Source: Lanius collurio (taxonomy: Eukaryota > Chordata > Aves > Passeriformes > Laniidae). Taken from it: DNA of 64,000 nucleotides. The translations under genes were made by a program, and so were the position numbers. A model generated the notes under the pieces. That model had not been told where the DNA came from. It saw nothing but the letters and a program-made list of their open reading frames with translations, and made no database searches. The DNA is taken from assembly GCA_020086605.1 (NCBI GenBank), contig JACBWW010000028.1, positions 8,649,690 through 8,713,689 of the forward strand, written 5' to 3'. Shown here piece by piece: positions 61,801-64,000 of the stretch. Position 1 is the stretch's first letter; each line of letters starts with the position of its first letter.

Positions 61801-63881
61801 CAGGCAGTTCAAGGCCAAACCAGCAAGGGAGAAGATGGAGAGTTTGCTCCTGCTCCATCTCCTCCTGGGATGGCAGCATTGATGAAGAAGCTGGAAGAGT
61901 GAGAACTCTTCCACCTGTCTGCGCTCAGGTCCAGAGAGAGCTGACAAGTCCCTTCAAGAAACAGATTTCCACCTCCTTCTGAAGACCTGCGGCTAACAGT
62001 TATTCTGCACATGGGATAACCACTCAGCAGAAGTAAGCTGTTTTAACATGCTCTTTATCCAATAATGTTGATCTGTTTGTGCCAATTCTATGAGCTTTGG
62101 CAGGAGATGAGAAAATTATGGACACAGAGCATGAGAGCTTTCACTGGGAAAATGGGAAAAAAATAATTTTATCATGGATTAAAGTGTAATCAATTTCATG
62201 GTTAAGGCTGTACATACACATCTTGTTTCCACTGCTCTGATTTACAGGTAACGATTTATAGAAGTGAAAACCTCTCTCCTGGTACTCTCCTCTGCCTTTC
62301 CATGTCCAACAGTACTTGTCTAGTGAAGGTGAAAGTACCACCCAACTCCCCAGTTCTAGGCTATACTGGCTAAGACTACTTCTTTCTGGTTTATCAAGAG
62401 AGTGCATGGCCCAGTTCATGTCCTTGCTGACTCATGCACAAAGCAAGGTCGCTGCATGCACTCTCCCATGACACAACTGTACCCAAAATGGATCTTAAAA
62501 CGCATTTTGTCTCTGGCTGCAGTACACTTTCTCATGTGGGGATGCTTAGCTGAGTTTTCCTCAGTCTTCTCCCAGGTGTATGTCACTTCTCCACCCACTG
62601 ACTTTAAGTGCCAGCAGGACCCTGATGCAATGCAACACAAATGACTCGGCTGCACCCTCACCGAGCCAGGCCTGGGGGCCACCCCCAAAATGCCACCACC
62701 CCTCCACTCCGGCCCAGTATCCTACCTGGCATCAGCTGCGCCGCTGCCTCGGGGGTGGTGGTGGGCACGGCGTGGGGCTGCTGCTGGCTGGAGCTGACCT
62801 CAGGCTCAGTGCTCACCGTGGGCGAGCCGGCCACCTCGCCACCCGGGGCCAGCTGTGGGACGGATGGGAGGGTCTCCTCAGCGGCCGGTGGCTCCTCCTG
62901 ACCAGGGAGCTGCAGGGCTGAGAGGGGGATGCTGATGGGTTTCCCAGCGGTGGTGATGGCATTGGAGCTGGTGGCTGGCACCTGCAGGGCGGCCACAGGG
63001 CCACCGCCTGCTCCCCGCGCCGGGGAGGCCAGGGGTCCCCGGGGCGGCCGCTGCGTGGCCATGCGGGCCGGGCCGGGCGGGGAGGCGCAGAGGCGCTGCG
63101 GGTCGGGGTCGGGGCCGGGGCCGGCGGCCGGCTGGGGCACCGTCCTGGTGGGCCCCAGGCAGGAGGGCCCAGCCGGGGGCTGCGGCTTGGGCTTGGACAT
63201 CTGTGTCAAGGCCAGGGCCGGCCCATCGGCTCCGGCCGTCAGCTCGGCGTTGGCCACTATGTAGTAGTCCTCGGGGAGCTCCTGCTTGATCTTCTTGAGG
63301 AGCACGTCGCCGCCGCCCTCGTCGGCGGGCTGCGCCTGGGCCTGGGCGGCGGCTGCCGACCGCTTGCGGGGCCCTGCGGCCGCACGGTGCGGGTGTGGCT
63401 CGAAGTCACTGTCCTCGTCGGTGACAGAGGATTCACAGACCATGTCGAAGAGGGTGGCCTCATCCTCGTACTCCTCCACAGGCTCGCCCAGCTCTGACGG
63501 CTCGCTGCAGTAGGAGAAGTCGCAGGAGTCACGAGTGCGAGTGCAATCCAGCTTGGCCTTCCCCGGCCGGCCTGGGTAGCGCTCCAGGGGGCTGGCCTGT
63601 GCCTCCGATGGCACTCCCAGCATGCTGGGGCTGTCCGAGTTGAAGCTGCGGCTGTCCTGGAAGCAGACGCGCTCCTGGGAGCCGGCCCGGCAAGTGGCGG
63701 CCAGGGGCCAGTGGTAGGCATGGCCAGCACTACAGCCCCACATGGCTGTCAGGTTGCCGTGGGCCCCCTCTGAAAGCAGGTGCTTGAGGTTGGGGATGAG
63801 GCTGCAGATGGTCCCATGGCTGTGGGCCCAGCTCACTAGCTTGGAGAGATTTTCAGAGGAGGTGTGAAGGCAGTCCTCCAT
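42823..63881 (-). CDS. KIAA1958: KIAA1958: Crypton-derived DUF3504 protein; coding exons joined complement(42823-43868, 62726-63881)
   Basis: The joined frame gives 733 residues against about 716 in human, with an Asp codon split across the single coding intron (donor CCAG|GTAGG, acceptor CTTCTTCCTCTTCCAG). Residues 1-385 are the conserved N-terminus ([20 protein letters not shown]). It continues with acidic patches (residues 135-162), a IKQE motif at 198-201 that fits a SUMO-acceptor consensus, and a bird-specific Ala/Pro/Gly-rich stretch about 166-300. Residues 386-733 hold the DUF3504 domain, a domesticated Crypton tyrosine recombinase shared with ZMYM2/3/4, QRICH1 and KCTD1. It includes [10 protein letters not shown] at 431, [10 protein letters not shown] at 450, and a TNFSVYQSC segment where active recombinases have the catalytic His/Arg motif. 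The start at 63881 has a good Kozak context (GTACCATGG). Molecular function is poorly known. Non-coding 5' exons lie outside the window. Confidence 0.96.
44284..44298. repeat. Poly(A) tract
   Basis: A run of 15 A residues inside the KIAA1958 intron, with no recognisable retroposon body beside it. Confidence 0.85.
50300..50321. repeat. Poly(T) tract with one A interruption
   Basis: Two T runs of about ten, split by one A. It sits in the KIAA1958 intron with no identifiable associated element. Confidence 0.85.
53369..53420. repeat. (TA)n microsatellite, compound
   Basis: TATATATATATATATACATA, a short spacer ACACTGTTATT, then TATATATATAATGTATATAA. A T-run follows near 53430. Confidence 0.9.
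55145..55690 (-). mobile_element. CR1 LINE fragment with 3' end (- strand) in KIAA1958 intron
   Basis: The + strand starts with the antisense CR1 3' terminus (TCAATCATAGAATTCCTAAG), followed by AAGACCTTTAAGATATCAAG, the CCTGTTCCAATGCTTTACAAC block and CTTGCCCTTCTCTGGACATG. The - strand ORF 55694-55509 contains [20 protein letters not shown], the degenerate CR1 ORF2 C-terminus. The 3'UTR differs from the copies at 25.5 and 38.3 kb, suggesting a different CR1 subfamily. It lies in the same orientation as the host gene. Confidence 0.93.
56731..56766. repeat. (TA)n(CA)n microsatellite
   Basis: About ten TA units run into ACACACACA and TATATG, which is typical of compound dinucleotide repeats in birds. 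It is intronic. Confidence 0.92.
57352..57400. repeat. 27-bp tandem duplication
   Basis: TAGCTAGACTTCTAGAATACAG is followed after AAGTA by TAGCTAGATTTCTAGAATACAG, which differs at one base. This is a local duplication in the intron. Confidence 0.85.
60327..60340. repeat. Poly(T) tract
   Basis: A T run of about 14 within the KIAA1958 intron. No flanking element was recognised. Confidence 0.8.
62726..63881 (-). CDS. KIAA1958: KIAA1958 first coding exon
   Basis: This exon encodes residues 1-385 and the first base of codon 386. Strongly conserved segments include [99 protein letters not shown] and [13 protein letters not shown]. Between them the sequence is GC-rich and low in complexity (Ala/Gln near 175-186, Gly/Pro near 250-300). 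The ORF continues past the donor at 62726 to 62658, but that tail is intron read-through. Long ORFs on the opposite strand and in other frames reflect the high GC content. Confidence 0.96.
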
Positions 63882-64000
63882 GGTACAGGATCAACAGTGC
63901 CTCGCCACTGGGAAGTCAGCTGAAGACACGGTTCAGATCACAGTGTTCTGGCACTCGTGGTCGTATGTTGCCAAACTCATATTTACTGCTCACCTGCAGA
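63882..64000 (-). other. KIAA1958: KIAA1958 5'UTR sequence and probable upstream intron end
   Basis: Upstream of the start codon the - strand reads CTTCAGCTGACTTCCCAG|TGGCGAGGCA, with acceptor-like AGs about 30-45 bases before the ATG. This suggests the exon begins near 63910-63925 and that non-coding 5' exons and the promoter lie to the right of the window. Confidence 0.4.

Larger units (their letters stand above)
43869..62725 (-). other. KIAA1958: KIAA1958 large intron
   Basis: This 18.9-kb GT-AG intron contains a CR1 copy (55145-55690), homopolymer runs near 44284, 50300 and 60327, TA-rich microsatellites at 53369 and 56731, and a 27-bp tandem duplication at 57352-57400. ORFs inside it, the largest about 125 residues at 49363-49740, overlap on both strands and have no recognisable domains. 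No nested gene or RNA gene was recognised. Confidence 0.85.

Noticed and set aside
61573..61902. 109-residue + strand ORF ending in a Pro-rich, charged tail
   Set aside because: It lies in the KIAA1958 intron on the opposite strand, with no homology recognised and no promoter or splice evidence.
62580..63730. Long + strand and alternate-frame - strand ORFs (up to 157 residues)
   Set aside because: They are shadows of the GC-rich KIAA1958 coding exon, where stops are rare in every frame.

Overview
This is vertebrate nuclear DNA, almost certainly from a bird. The two real genes have split, intron-interrupted coding exons. The only clear transposons are 5'-truncated CR1 LINEs, the dominant avian retrotransposon, and nothing mammalian (no Alu/B1, no L1) is visible. 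The species cannot be named from sequence alone. The gene pair INIP - KIAA1958 lies on human 9q32, which corresponds to the avian Z chromosome, so a Z-linked origin is a reasonable inference.

Layout. (1) 1-9.15 kb, + strand: the 3' part of INIP (SOSS complex subunit C), with three coding exons (4803-4905, 7430-7520, 8426-8521) and a 3'UTR. Its first coding exon is not in the window. (2) 9.15-42.8 kb: about 33 kb of intergenic DNA. It carries a degenerate tyrosine-recombinase-like (Crypton/DUF3504) pseudogene at 18.8-19.7 kb on the - strand, a block of unassigned coding-like fragments at 20.4-22.0 kb, a (TTTCC)n/(GCTCC)n satellite at 23.2-23.5 kb, CR1 copies at 25.5-26.4 and 38.3-39.9 kb, and a 325-bp direct duplication at 33.1 and 35.3 kb. 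(3) 42.8-63.9 kb, - strand: KIAA1958, with two coding exons separated by an 18.9-kb intron. The joined frame predicts 733 residues. The intron holds a further CR1 copy and simple repeats.

INIP and KIAA1958 are convergent, tail to tail. They are not known to work together: INIP belongs to the single-strand DNA-binding SOSS complex of the DNA damage response, and KIAA1958 is a poorly characterised gene whose C-terminal domain was domesticated from a Crypton tyrosine recombinase.

The most interesting observation is that a second, broken copy of the same recombinase fold lies about 23 kb beyond the KIAA1958 stop codon on the same strand. It aligns without gaps over its first ~37 residues, keeps the expected order of motifs to the C-terminal end, and starts immediately after a good splice-acceptor-like tract. 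It could be the fossil of a tandem duplicate of the KIAA1958 recombinase exon or an independent Crypton insertion.
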